27,218 nucleotides of DNA from Asterionellopsis glacialis (Eukaryota; Bacillariophyta; Plagiogrammaphyceae; Rhaphoneidales; Asterionellopsidaceae): the NCBI GenBank assembly GCA_014885115.2, contig WKLE02001831.1:20374-47591 (forward strand), written 5' to 3'. Positions 17,551 to 26,725 of the stretch are shown here, in pieces. The position numbers and the translations under genes were made by a program. Every line of letters begins with the position of its first letter. The first letter of the stretch is position 1. The notes beneath the pieces were generated by a model. That model was not told the origin of the DNA and did no database searches. It saw only the letters and a list, made by a program, of their open reading frames with translations.

Positions 17551-18783
17551 ATGTTGCATGATTTGGAGCAATCAAGTCAACTTACCAAATGGTTATACTC
17601 CTTGGATGCGTTAGAAAGGTGTCGCGCACGAGCCAATCTTGAAGCACGGAAAGCAATGGCTGCTAAAGAAGATCCACAATCTGGGACTACTGGTGATACC
17701 GATGGTAATGTTGCCGGAGAATCATCATCTAACAAATCCCAACAGCCTCAGCAACCTCTTTTACCACCACAAAGTTTTGCTGCCAATTTTTCTTCCCAAG
17801 CAGAAGAAGAAACACCCATGGAGGAAGATGGTCCTACAGAATCATCCTCAGGAGCTCCATTGTTAATGCCACATGAAGAAACTTTGATTGTTGCCTTTTA
17901 TGCGTCGAAAATTCCTAGTTTGATTGGTCCATTGGCACAAGTACCACGATTACGACGTGATATTCAAGTTGCTGCAACAGCTGCAATGTTATTCCGTCGC
18001 TTCTTTTTGTCCAACAGCGTCATGGTGTACGACCCAAAGGCTATTATGGTAGCTGCTTCATTCTTAGCATCGAAAAGTGAAGAAGCTATGGTAGATGTCC
18101 GATATTTGGAAGAGGGTACCAAAAAGATGGATGCTCCAGTACCCAAGGAAGAGATTATACCTGCCGAACTTGCGTTGGCCAAGGGTGTTGATTTTGATTT
18201 GTTATGTTTTCATCCACGTCAGGCTGTACTAGCTTTTACAGAAGATTTGATTTCCTTTCTCAAGTCAGAACGAGGACAAGCTTTGGCAACTTTCCGAGAG
18301 GAAGCCAATCGTATTGTGAAGGGTCCAGACTTGAAACCGATGCATGACGAGGCTCGGAAAATGGTGGAAGATGTTATTGTGAGTGACATTCCACTTTTGT
18401 TTAGTCCCGGACAGGTTGGATTGGCAGCATTGATGGTAGCGAATGAAACACTGCTAGCGTCCAGTACTCCAGAACAGCCTGTACCTCAAATTGATTGGTG
18501 GGGTTACGTCCAGAGTCGGTTCCAGGACAAACTCGAAAAATTTGTGGCTTTGCAAAATAAAGTATCAGTCTTGTGTGATATGCTAAAGGGATTAAAGGAG
18601 GGCAAGTATGGATGCGGTCACCATAAAATCAATATGGTTGAATTGAAGGCAATCCATAAAAAACTAAAAAAATGCCGAGCATGGGGAGAACAAAAAGCAA
18701 AGAAGAAGAAAAAGAAGAAAAAGGCAACAGCGGCTGCCGATGGTGCTGACGAACCGGTAGCCAAACGTGTCAAGATAGAGTGA
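17551..18783 (+). CDS. CCNH: Cyclin H, CDK-activating kinase / TFIIH subunit
   Basis: Single exon, 410 residues from ATG 17551 (an in-frame TTG lies 9 bases upstream). Cyclin H with CDK7 and MAT1 forms CAK, which phosphorylates cell-cycle CDKs and the RNA polymerase II tail. The order of motifs fits the family: an N-terminal helix (QLTKWLYSLDALERCRARAN, residues about 10-29), a Ser/Gln-rich insert (40-100), then the first cyclin fold with HEETLIVAFY, FRRFFLSNSVMVYDPKAIM and FLASKSEE (residues 108-178). The second fold starts with AKGVDFDLLCFHPRQAVLAF and includes DIPLLFSPGQVGLAALMV. The C terminus has a Lys-only run (KKKKKKKK) and KRVKIE, probable nuclear localisation. Cyclins C, K and T were considered; the helix plus NSVMVYDP and the helix-end pattern favour H. 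It shares an upstream region with RCC1. Confidence 0.88.
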   Translation: MLHDLEQSSQLTKWLYSLDALERCRARANLEARKAMAAKEDPQSGTTGDTDGNVAGESSSNKSQQPQQPLLPPQSFAANFSSQAEEETPMEEDGPTESSSGAPLLMPHEETLIVAFYASKIPSLIGPLAQVPRLRRDIQVAATAAMLFRRFFLSNSVMVYDPKAIMVAASFLASKSEEAMVDVRYLEEGTKKMDAPVPKEEIIPAELALAKGVDFDLLCFHPRQAVLAFTEDLISFLKSERGQALATFREEANRIVKGPDLKPMHDEARKMVEDVIVSDIPLLFSPGQVGLAALMVANETLLASSTPEQPVPQIDWWGYVQSRFQDKLEKFVALQNKVSVLCDMLKGLKEGKYGCGHHKINMVELKAIHKKLKKCRAWGEQKAKKKKKKKKATAAADGADEPVAKRVKIE

Positions 18784-19249
18784 AGAAGGAAAACTTCTTT
18801 TGTACACACTGCGTTTCCAGAAAGATGGAGTGTAGCCAGTACAGTCAAAGGCTTTGGAACTATTCTAGCACGTGCTCCGACTTTTATTTTTGTTGTCGGA
18901 AGCTGTAGAAATGAGAGTACGTGTGTACACAAGCCACAAAGCTATGATACAAGCTCCAAGACACTGCAAAACTGAATGACAGAAAATTGCCACTGTCATT
19001 TTTCCAGCAAATGACCGAAGAAAGTAAATACACACGTAGGTGTAACTTGAGTAAACGAGCATGATGGCAGAAATTGAAATAGATGACGATGCTAGTAAAG
19101 TACAAACTTGTCCGAGCCTTTTTTGAAGCATCAAAATATTTTTTCAAGTATTTTTTATAACATTTAGCACATAAGATTTCTTCACAATCTACTTTTTTCA
19201 CATGTCTTTCTTTCTTTTTCTCATTTTCCCAGTAGCGCGAGGTACTGCT
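18784..19249. other. Convergent intergenic region, possible small ORF
   Basis: Between the stop codons of cyclin H (+) and BiP (-), 466 bp. It contains a possible small membrane ORF on the minus strand (18865-19131) described separately. The rest is AT-rich, with CACGTG near 18870 and no further gene. Confidence 0.4.
18865..19131 (-). CDS. Possible small two-helix membrane protein
   Basis: An open frame of about 88 codons from ATG 19131 begins MLQKRLGQVCTLLASSSI and continues with two hydrophobic stretches (SISISAIMLVYSSYTYVCIYF and VAIFCHSVLQCLGACIIALW), ending in a Lys/Ser tail. It lies between convergent BiP and cyclin H genes, so it would be a separate gene or just 3' UTR. An overlapping frame of 105 codons also exists at 18884-19201. 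No family recognised. Treat as doubtful. Confidence 0.25.
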   Translation of the reverse strand: MLQKRLGQVCTLLASSSISISAIMLVYSSYTYVCIYFLRSFAGKMTVAIFCHSVLQCLGACIIALWLVYTRTLISTASDNKNKSRSTC

Positions 19250-21411
19250 TCATAACTCGTCGTCTCCGAAATCATCTTCATCAGCACCTTGTCCTTCGTA
19301 CATGCGCCTCATCATTGGATTTGCAATCTGTTCAATCTCTTTCTGTTTCTCCGCAAAGTCATCTTTTGAGGCTTCTTCGTTTTGTTGCATCCAATCGAAT
19401 GCCTCAGATATCATTTCTTCGAGTTCTTCTTTGTCCTCTGCACTTAAAGCTGAGGCTCCATCATCACCTTGTAACGTGTTGCGTAAGTTGTACAGGTAAC
19501 TCTCTAGTGAATTGACGGCGTCAATCCGCTCCTTTACCTCCTGATCTTCTTTGGCATAACGTTCAGCTTCCATTTTCATACGCTCAATTTCATCGGCAGA
19601 TAATCGTCCCTTTTCTGCAGTGATCGTGATTTGCTCAGCCTTTCCAGTACCTTTATCTTCTGCCGCCACACTCAATATTCCATTGGCATCTACCTCAAAA
19701 GAAACTTCAATTTGAGGGACTCCACGAGGTGCAGGAGGAATGCCCTTTAAATCAAACTTTCCAAGAAGAAGATTATCTTTTACCAAGGCTCGTTCACCTT
19801 GGAAGACTGAAATAAGAACTGCGGATTGGTTATCCTGGTTTGTAGAAAATGTTTGTGTCTTCTTGGTTGGAATCGTTGAGTCTTTTTTGATGAGAGTGGT
19901 CATAACACCACCAACCGTCTCAATTCCAAGTGAAAGAGGAGTAACATCCACTACCAACGGTAAGTCATAATCTTCATCCTTATTCAAGGTACCTCCTTGG
20001 ATCGATGCTCCGTAAGCAACAGCTTCGTCAGGATTGATACCGGTACATGGCTCCTTTCCGTCGAAAAACTCGCTGATCATTGATCTAATCTTTGGGATGC
20101 GGGTAGATCCTCCTACAAGAACAATTTCATCGATTGAGTCCTTCGAAATACCTGAATCCTTTAGAACCTTTTTCACTGGTTCAAGTGTTTGCTTGAACAA
20201 ATCCGCATTAAGTTCCTCAAAACGTGCCCTCGTCAAAACTTCTGAGAAGTCATGACCTCCAGCTAGATTATCGATTTCTAGCCGGGCTTGGGTTTGGGTG
20301 GATAAGGTACGTTTGACACGCTCAACTTCCTTGCGGAGCCTTTGCAATGCCCTGTTGTCTCTAGAAATATCCTCTCCCGTCTTCTTCAACATCATTTTGG
20401 AGAAGTATTGCATAACACGTTGGTCAAAGTCTTCACCTCCCAAATGAGTATCTCCATTAGTAGATTCGACTTCGAAGACACCATCTTCCAAAGTCAAAAG
20501 AGTTACGTCAAATGTACCCCCTCCCAAATCATACACTAAGACATTCCTTTTTTCACCGTCTTTAAATGATTTTTCTACTCCGTAGGCGATTGCGGCGGCA
20601 GTAGGTTCGTTGATAATCCTCTCAACCTTCAGACCTGCAATAATTCCTGCATCTTTGGTAGCTTCACGTTGGGCTTGATTAAAATATGCGGGAACAGTCA
20701 CAATAGCACGGGTCACTTCCTCTCCAAGATATGCTTCAGCAGTCGCTTTCATATTTTGTAGAACCATAGCAGAAATCTCTTCAGGAGCAAAGGTTTTGTC
20801 TTGGGCTTGAATGGCGGGTTTCCCCATGGAATTAGCAACGATTTTGTAGGGTAACAATTTCATGTCATCCTTTACAGATTTGTCACTAAAATCTCTACCA
20901 ATCAAACGTTTGACATCAAAGATAGTATTTTCAGGATTCACTGTAGCTTGATTCTTGGCTGCATCCCCAACTAGTCGGTCACCATTTGAAGAGAACGCAA
21001 CGTACGAAGGGGTGATCCGGTTTCCTTGGTCATTTGAAATAATTTCAACCTTTCCTTTTTTGAATACTCCAACACATGAATATGTCGTACCAAGATCAAT
21101 TCCAATAATTGGACCACTGGCGACTGCTGAATCACCTTCATTGGAAGAAGAACCATTAGTCTGTCCAGTTCCAGCCGACGCGTCGGCTGTGGCGAACCAG
21201 GGACCGCATACCATAATTAGCATAATCACTGTAGAAGAAATTTAAAAGAATAAAAATATAAGTTTTTTTTCCTCGATAAAAGTAGAATCAAAAGCCCATA
21301 CGCATGAACTGAGGAGAACTTACTGCCTAGGAAAAACATCACCCCACTACTCTGTTTAAGGGATTTGGTACGAGATTTCCTTTTGAGTCGTAGTCGATGA
21401 TTACGCTTCAT
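19250..21411 (-). CDS. BiP: ER Hsp70 chaperone BiP/GRP78
   Basis: Two exons, 21411-21324 and 21228-19250, with a GT-AG intron of 95 bp (21229-21323; donor GTAAGT, acceptor CTACAG). The join makes ATG from A|TG and gives 688 residues from ATG 21411. An in-frame ATG 18 codons upstream (21465) is possible too. Hsp70 ATP-driven folding in the ER lumen is shown by the C-terminal DDEL retention signal. Landmarks: GIDLGTTYS (residues 72-79), a linker-preceding [27 protein letters not shown], and [20 protein letters not shown] before the substrate domain. The N terminus is unusual: 24 mostly basic residues ([12 protein letters not shown]...) precede a hydrophobic core [18 protein letters not shown], and the intron cuts the core. 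Cleavage is likely after ATADA near residue 46. Three CACGTG sites lie upstream. Confidence 0.95.
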
Positions 21412-21987
21412 TCTTTGAATGTTGGAAAGGTCCAGGACTTTGTCTTGCTGTAAAATCGAAATCATTTTTGAGTTTGTTTTGTAATCGTTGTTCGCCTTGA
21501 TTTGCTGTTGCAAAAAAAATTGTGACTAGAAAATTAGTTTCTCCAAAAACTCTAGAAAGTCTAGTTTCCAGTCTCTCGCTTCACATATTTCGCATGACTC
21601 GGTGCGTTGCGAAGGACGTACAGTACGGGGGTTACGTAGAAATGTACTAACAAAAACGACACGTGTTCAATATTTTTCAATATCTCCTCCCAGATCAAAA
21701 AATAATGCAGGTGGGACTGGAGCCGTGTTTTAGTTTCTTTGAATCGGAAGTTCCACATGTCAAATTATTTCTAGTTTTGACAGTCTTAAAACTTTTCTAA
21801 CTTGGATGTACACACAGAGTTGGAGAAAGTACAATACAGTAAAAGATACTAATTCAACAAGCAACAGGCAAGGTACATTATTAAAAAATGGAAACAAACA
21901 ATGAAACACGTGAAGAAAAGTATTAAGACTATCCACTAACGTTGAAACAAGCACGTGAAAGTTTACTTCTGCTCTCTCTTGAAGACT
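21412..21987. promoter_or_regulatory. BiP upstream region with three CACGTG G-boxes
   Basis: CACGTG occurs at 21660-21665, 21907-21912 and 21952-21957, within 300 bp. G-box/ACGT-core sites are binding sites of bZIP factors, some of which control ER stress genes in other eukaryotes; a role here is inference. The most distant site overlaps the 3' flank of the coiled-coil gene. No gene seen. Confidence 0.4.
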
Positions 21988-23285
21988 CTAGAATCCTCTT
22001 TTTTCTCGAATGCTTTTCGTGCGAGCTTCTGCACGAAGATTTGCGAGTCGATTGTGACTCATATTTCGTTCAATTTGTCTTCGGTACTCATCTATTTGAC
22101 GTTTTTGCTCGGCAACTCTAGCCTGTGACGATTGAAGATGCTCGTTCAATTCCGAGATCTTCTCATGATATACAAAGATACAACAACAATGGTAATTAGG
22201 ATGTTATACGTGGTCGGAAAACAAAGGCAGAAAAACCATAAAGTCCTTGGACTGACTGTATTACGTACCTTCCTCTTGTAAAAGTCAGTATCACTTGAAG
22301 CATGACTATCAAGACTTTTGGCAAGCGATATAGCAGCTCGTGAATCACGTTCCAATTTGATTTTTTCTTGTGCGACACGTCCTAATTTAGCACGCACCAA
22401 ACGTAGTTCTTCTTCCAACAACACTGCCTTACGATTTAATTCAGCCGATGTTGATAGGGCTTCATCACGTTCTGATCGGAGTGATGTAATGTCTCTTCGA
22501 AGACGTGCCTCGACTTGTGCAACGCGTGACATATCTCGTGTATCAGACTTGGCAGTTTCGACGGCCTTGAACAAATTAGATATAGCATTACGATTTTGTT
22601 CTTCGGATGCTCGTAATCGTTCCACCTCACGGCTTGACGATTCAGCAACTTCATTCGAGGTATCCAAGAGACGCAATGTAGAATCCAAATCATGAAATGC
22701 CTTCAAACCACTACGGACAATGCCATCAATTTGTTCATAGACTAAGAGTAGTGTACTTCTCAATGCTTCTTCAGGATGAAAATCATTACCATATGATTCC
22801 TCATTGGTATTGGTATCACCATTCTCGTCCTCCTCGTCATGGTCACCATCATCATACCCTCTTACTTTGCCCTGATCATTACTAGATTTATTTCGCCTAG
22901 GTTCCCAAATTTCTTGTAGAAGCTCTTCATACTTTTTGGCAGAACACGCAGAAGTATCGTTCTTGATGTCATTAGAATTGTTATCACCTGAAGCAGGACG
23001 GGTATTATTACTAAGTTTCTCATTGGATGATTCTTCGAAGCGTAACCTCTTATTCGATGGTGATCGCATTGGGGAAGATGGAACCGCTACCGCCGCTTCC
23101 ATTTGGAAAGACACCTTCAATTGTTCACGTACAGCCATAGCTTGAGCAACTGCAGCCTCTGCCATGGATCTTGGAGATTGAAAACTCATGCTGTCGTCAC
23201 CATTTTTTACGCTACTAGTCCGGGCTGGGGTGACTGTATTCGTTTTGGTTGTCAAAGGTAAGGAGGAGGAGGAGTCAATTGTCAT
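21988..23285 (-). CDS. Uncharacterised coiled-coil protein, two exons
   Basis: Not recognised. Exon 1 is 23285-22269 (339 codons from ATG 23285) with donor GTACGT. Exon 2 probably runs 22158-21988, giving 395 residues; the acceptor is uncertain (AAG at 22159-22161, GAG one codon earlier, or a stronger CACAG at 22123-22125, giving 383). The choice preserves heptads: after YKRK comes ISELNEHLQSSQARV and AEQKRQIDEYRRQIERN. Residues 1-90 are Ser/Thr-rich with a basic NKRLRF patch (possible nuclear signal). About 130-160 is very acidic (DGDHDEEDENGDTNTNEESY). From 165 to the end a coiled coil is visible, with REVERLRASEEQNR, RRDITSLRSERDEALS and LLEEELRLVRAKLG. Tandem with BiP, 576 bp apart. Divergent from the tRNA-binding gene. 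Confidence 0.75.
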
Positions 23286-23698
23286 TGTGAACAATGTTTC
23301 TTTCTGTTGGTGTACGAGTACTCGTATGATGCGCGTGGCCTTGTAGAAGTTGCTCTGCTAGAAGTTATTCAATAGAGGCTTTGATATTCCCCGCGGCGCC
23401 CGCCGCCGCGTGATTTAAATCTTCTGTTATTTCGTTTTGGGGTGGCGGGAAAATAAATAGGGATGTACAAAAAATATGGCCGGCCGACTGACTGACCGTC
23501 ACTGACGTGCGTGGTCAAAGCCGAAAACTGCCGCCGCCAACACAGATTTTCACAATATCGAAACGGTGGAACGAAACAGTCACACCCATCACACAACATC
23601 ACAAAATTTGCATTCATAAGAAGAAAACACCATCGGTCGAGACTGTAATCAATCAATTTATTTGTTGAACTATTCAATTCATCAAGTTTTTAGTAACC
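23286..23698. promoter_or_regulatory. Divergent promoter with GC-rich hairpin
   Basis: A 413-bp region between divergent ATGs. CGCGGCG (23392-23398) and CGCCGCG (23404-23410) form a 7-bp GC stem with a 5-base loop. An FseI-type palindrome GGCCGGCC (23478-23485) follows, then TGAC repeats with TGACGT at 23503-23508, a CRE-type core. GTACGAGTACTCGTA near 23309 overlaps a palindrome that also occurs near 11563. No gene. Confidence 0.45.
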
Positions 23699-24595
23699 AT
23701 GAGAATTAATTTTGGTCTTCTTGCCGTGTCATTTGTCACCAATCGTGCCATGGCCTTTATGGCAAAGCCGATGATGCAAAGAAGCTTCGTTGTTCCTCGT
23801 GGTGCTACTGCTGGAGGTGTGGTCAGGTTCATGTCTGAAGAAGGAAAAGTTGAAGAGACCCTCAGCGCAGAAGAGGCACCCGCAAAGACTGAAAAGCCAC
23901 AGAAAAAAAAGAAGCAACCTGCAGAAGCCCCACCACTTGTTATTGATGTATCAAAACTAGACATTCGTGTTGGAGTTATCAACAAGGCATGGGAACACGA
24001 AGAGGCCGATAAGCTCTTTTGTGAAGAAATTGATATTGGTGAAGAATCTGGACCAAGACAAATTGCATCAGGTCTTCGTGCTCATTACAAAGTAGAAGAT
24101 TTGGAAGGACAACGTGTACTTGTTTTGGCTAACTTAAAAACACGAAAATTAGTTGGTTTCCCATCACATGGAATGGTAATGTGCGCAGCCAATGAAGATG
24201 GCTCAAAAGTAGAATTCGTTGAACCACCTGCTGATGCACCCATTGGTGAACGTGTCATGTTTGAAGGTTATGATGGTGAACCAGTAAGTGTAAAATTGTG
24301 CAGTGTCTCAAGGAGAACAATGGATTGACATTTTGTTTTGTTTTGTTTTGGAACACTGTGTCTCAGATATTATGCATGTGTATTTCTAATGTCTTGTATT
24401 TTGCTTTTCCCCTCTTTTGCACAAAATTAAAAGGCTACTGAGAATCAAGTCATTAAGAAGAAAATGTTAGATGCGATTTTCCCTGATCTCAAAACTAATG
24501 ATGATGGTGTTGCAACATACAAGGATGTTGCATTTACAACAAGTGCAGGAGTTTGCAAAGCACAAAATGGAATGTCAAATGCTGAAGTAGCATAA
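23699..24595 (+). CDS. Plastid EMAPII/Arc1-type tRNA-binding protein
   Basis: Two exons, 23699-24283 and 24434-24595, intron 150 bp (GTAAGT ... AAAG); 248 residues. The domain from residue 83 (DVSKLDIRVGVINKAWEHEE) through ADKLFCEEIDIGEESG, QIASGLRAHYKVEDL, VLVLANLKTRKLVGFPSHGM and VMCAANEDGSKVEF is the OB-fold tRNA-binding domain found in EMAPII, Arc1p, the C terminus of methionyl- and tyrosyl-tRNA synthetases, and bacterial Trbp111. Exon 2 completes it with QVIKKKMLDAIFPDLKTNDD, VATYKDVAFTTSAGVCKAQN. The N terminus is a short signal peptide cleaved at AMA|FMAKP (17-23), the diatom plastid motif, followed by a Ser/Glu/Lys-rich stretch with KKKKQ (about 69-73). It may help deliver tRNA in the plastid; no synthetase domain is present. 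Start ATG 23699. Confidence 0.9.
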
Positions 24596-24874
24596 GCTTT
24601 ATGTGTTATCAAAAAGGATTTTTCAAAAAATTTCTCTACGATAAAAGCTTAGGTATTCATTTTCCCTTATTTTTTTACTTGATACACTTCCTTATCTTTT
24701 AAGTCTTTTTCACAAACACCTTGAAAGCAAAAAAGCAGGGCCGTTCCCACTGCTGTCCATATGCTTCAATAAGAACCACTTACAATCGCCACGAGGATTT
24801 TGGTTTCCCTCTAGTCTTAGATTGTCCTCGCGACGCCAGTATTTGAGAGTGCAGTCAGTTTGGCAAAATGAACA
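24596..24874. other. Short convergent intergenic region
   Basis: AT-rich flanks of the tRNA-binding gene (+) and the DUF6824-type gene (-), with several T runs and AAGCTTT palindromes near 24594 and 24645. No gene seen. Confidence 0.4.
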
Positions 24875-26725
24875 CTATGAAATCCTTCTAGAAGTTTCAC
24901 GAATCAATGCTTCCATCTGTTCAGATGAGATTGATAACTGGGAAGACGAGAAACCTTCCACACTATCCAACATGGCTGTCTTCATTACACTCAGGGAAGA
25001 ATCGCCCATTCGCATCGAATCAGGCTCTTGTGTGATTGCTTTAATAGGTCTTGGTTGTACAGAGTCACTACTACTAGCACTACCTTGTCCTCCCCCCCCC
25101 TTCGGAGAATCACCTAAATCTTTCCTACCTATTCCTTTGCTACTGCTTTGTGACTTAAGCATCTTACTGCTCTTCCATATATCTGACATTTGCATGGACA
25201 TATTGGAAATATCGTTGCGTTCATCTGTTCCAACTTGTGGATTTTCCATAATTTGACTGATAACAAATGCTGTTTGAGAATCTTCCCTCCGCGGTGCTAC
25301 TCTTGGCTTGATCTCTTGAATCCCATCTTCGTTACTGTGTTCGGGTATGGACTCTTGTTTGTCATATTCGTCTCTTAATACAGACGAGCCAGAAGAGTTC
25401 AAAGACTGCGAACTTTTGATACCCGCGTACGCTGTAGAACTGCTAAACGATCGACGGCTCACAGCCATACCGGGCACAGCCATACCCATACCCATACCCG
25501 GTAGTTGTTCAATAGTTCCCATGGTTGTATTTGAGTCTTGAAATTCAGATTCGCTAAACATATCTCTTACACTGGCAGCCATGGACTGAGTGGACATACG
25601 ACGCATATTCTCAGTTAGATCTTCCATTTCGACTACCTTGGTAGACTGACGACGTCTGACCTGGCCATTTCCAGAGGGTCCATCCACCACCTGCTGCTGC
25701 TGCCTCTGCTGCTCTTCTTGTTGTCTGACACTGTTTCGTGCTGCCTCGATGCTAGATATTGCTTGCTCAAGAGGCACATCCTTAAGTAATGCGGCAATTC
25801 TTGGATCTTGCAATAATTGATGGGCAGGAACATCATGCGCTGAAACTACACCATAAGGTGCAGGATTTTGACCTTGGACTTCCGGCTGTTCTGCTTGCGG
25901 CAGAGGTCTTGCCGGCTGCACTCGTTCCTGTTGTTGTTGTTGTGTTGCGGGTGGCCCATTATAATTCCCCGCCCACGCTTCCAAGTTGGCCACTGGCTGT
26001 TGTTGTTGCTGTCCTCGCCGTTCTTGCATTTGTTGTTGCACGTAGAGTTGGCCAGCCTGAGTTTGACCATCATTATTAGTTAATGGAATCGGTTCATACA
26101 GATCAATAACTTCAACCTGAGGGCTAGGTGCAGGTTGTTGCTGCTGATTTCCTGAGCCGTACGAAGTTGGCTGCGAAAGAGAAACGGGACCTTGTTCATG
26201 TGACATTTCGGCTGTAACCTCAGGCCGCACTTGGGCAGTTTCATGATTGGAACTAACAGCATAAGGGGTAATACCACTAAGAGTGTGGTGTTCTAGAAGT
26301 GGATTGCAGGGATCAATTTGAGGCTGACATACCCCATCGCCACCAAGAGCAGGAATAGGATGAGTTAATGGCATTTTTTCACGATTCTGTCTCAGTGCTT
26401 GCTTTGCCTTCTCCATGGTCATATTATCGTCCACTTGAACCCATGCTTCTACTCCCTGTGGTATGCCCTTCTTTGCGGCTGCTGCGGTATCTGCTCTTTT
26501 CAGGAACCTTCCGTCTTTTGCGACGACAGCGTCCACAATTTCTTTTGCAATCTGGGCTTTCGCCTGCCGGCGATTAGTGGCTAGGTACTCTTGCTTACGT
26601 TCACTAACCATAGACCGAAAACGAATGTTTCCCTCGTGATCATTTGGACCAGATCCTCTTCCGAACAAAACATCATTCGGTCGAAGTACGGTAATGTACT
26701 CTTCGTCATCGACATTACCTCCCAT
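24875..26725 (-). CDS. DUF6824-type domain protein with Q-rich tail
   Basis: Single exon, 616 residues. Residues 14-120 carry the domain: RPNDVLFGRGSGPNDHEGNI (about 15-34), FRSMVSERKQEYLATNRRQA, AKEIVDAVVAKDGRFLKR, EAWVQVDD and KAKQALRQN. This is the DUF6824 pattern (PND-V-L-x-G-R-G, N-x-x-G-N-x-x-F-R) found in large numbers in diatoms; its function is unknown, possibly DNA-related. Residues 180-350 are rich in Gln with poly-Q runs and Pro, typical of disordered activator-like regions. A Met-Gly repeat (GMGMGMAVPGMAV) is near 410, a Ser-rich region follows, and SSSQLSISSEQMEALIRET ends the protein. I infer a nuclear regulatory protein, with low certainty about the job. ATG 26725 is the first in the frame; stop at 24875-24877. 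Confidence 0.82.
   Translation of the reverse strand: MGGNVDDEEYITVLRPNDVLFGRGSGPNDHEGNIRFRSMVSERKQEYLATNRRQAKAQIAKEIVDAVVAKDGRFLKRADTAAAAKKGIPQGVEAWVQVDDNMTMEKAKQALRQNREKMPLTHPIPALGGDGVCQPQIDPCNPLLEHHTLSGITPYAVSSNHETAQVRPEVTAEMSHEQGPVSLSQPTSYGSGNQQQQPAPSPQVEVIDLYEPIPLTNNDGQTQAGQLYVQQQMQERRGQQQQQPVANLEAWAGNYNGPPATQQQQQERVQPARPLPQAEQPEVQGQNPAPYGVVSAHDVPAHQLLQDPRIAALLKDVPLEQAISSIEAARNSVRQQEEQQRQQQQVVDGPSGNGQVRRRQSTKVVEMEDLTENMRRMSTQSMAASVRDMFSESEFQDSNTTMGTIEQLPGMGMGMAVPGMAVSRRSFSSSTAYAGIKSSQSLNSSGSSVLRDEYDKQESIPEHSNEDGIQEIKPRVAPRREDSQTAFVISQIMENPQVGTDERNDISNMSMQMSDIWKSSKMLKSQSSSKGIGRKDLGDSPKGGGGQGSASSSDSVQPRPIKAITQEPDSMRMGDSSLSVMKTAMLDSVEGFSSSQLSISSEQMEALIRETSRRIS

Noticed and set aside
22318..22695. 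125-codon plus-strand open frame
   Set aside because: It is antisense to the coiled-coil coding region and Ser/Arg-rich as antisense frames are.
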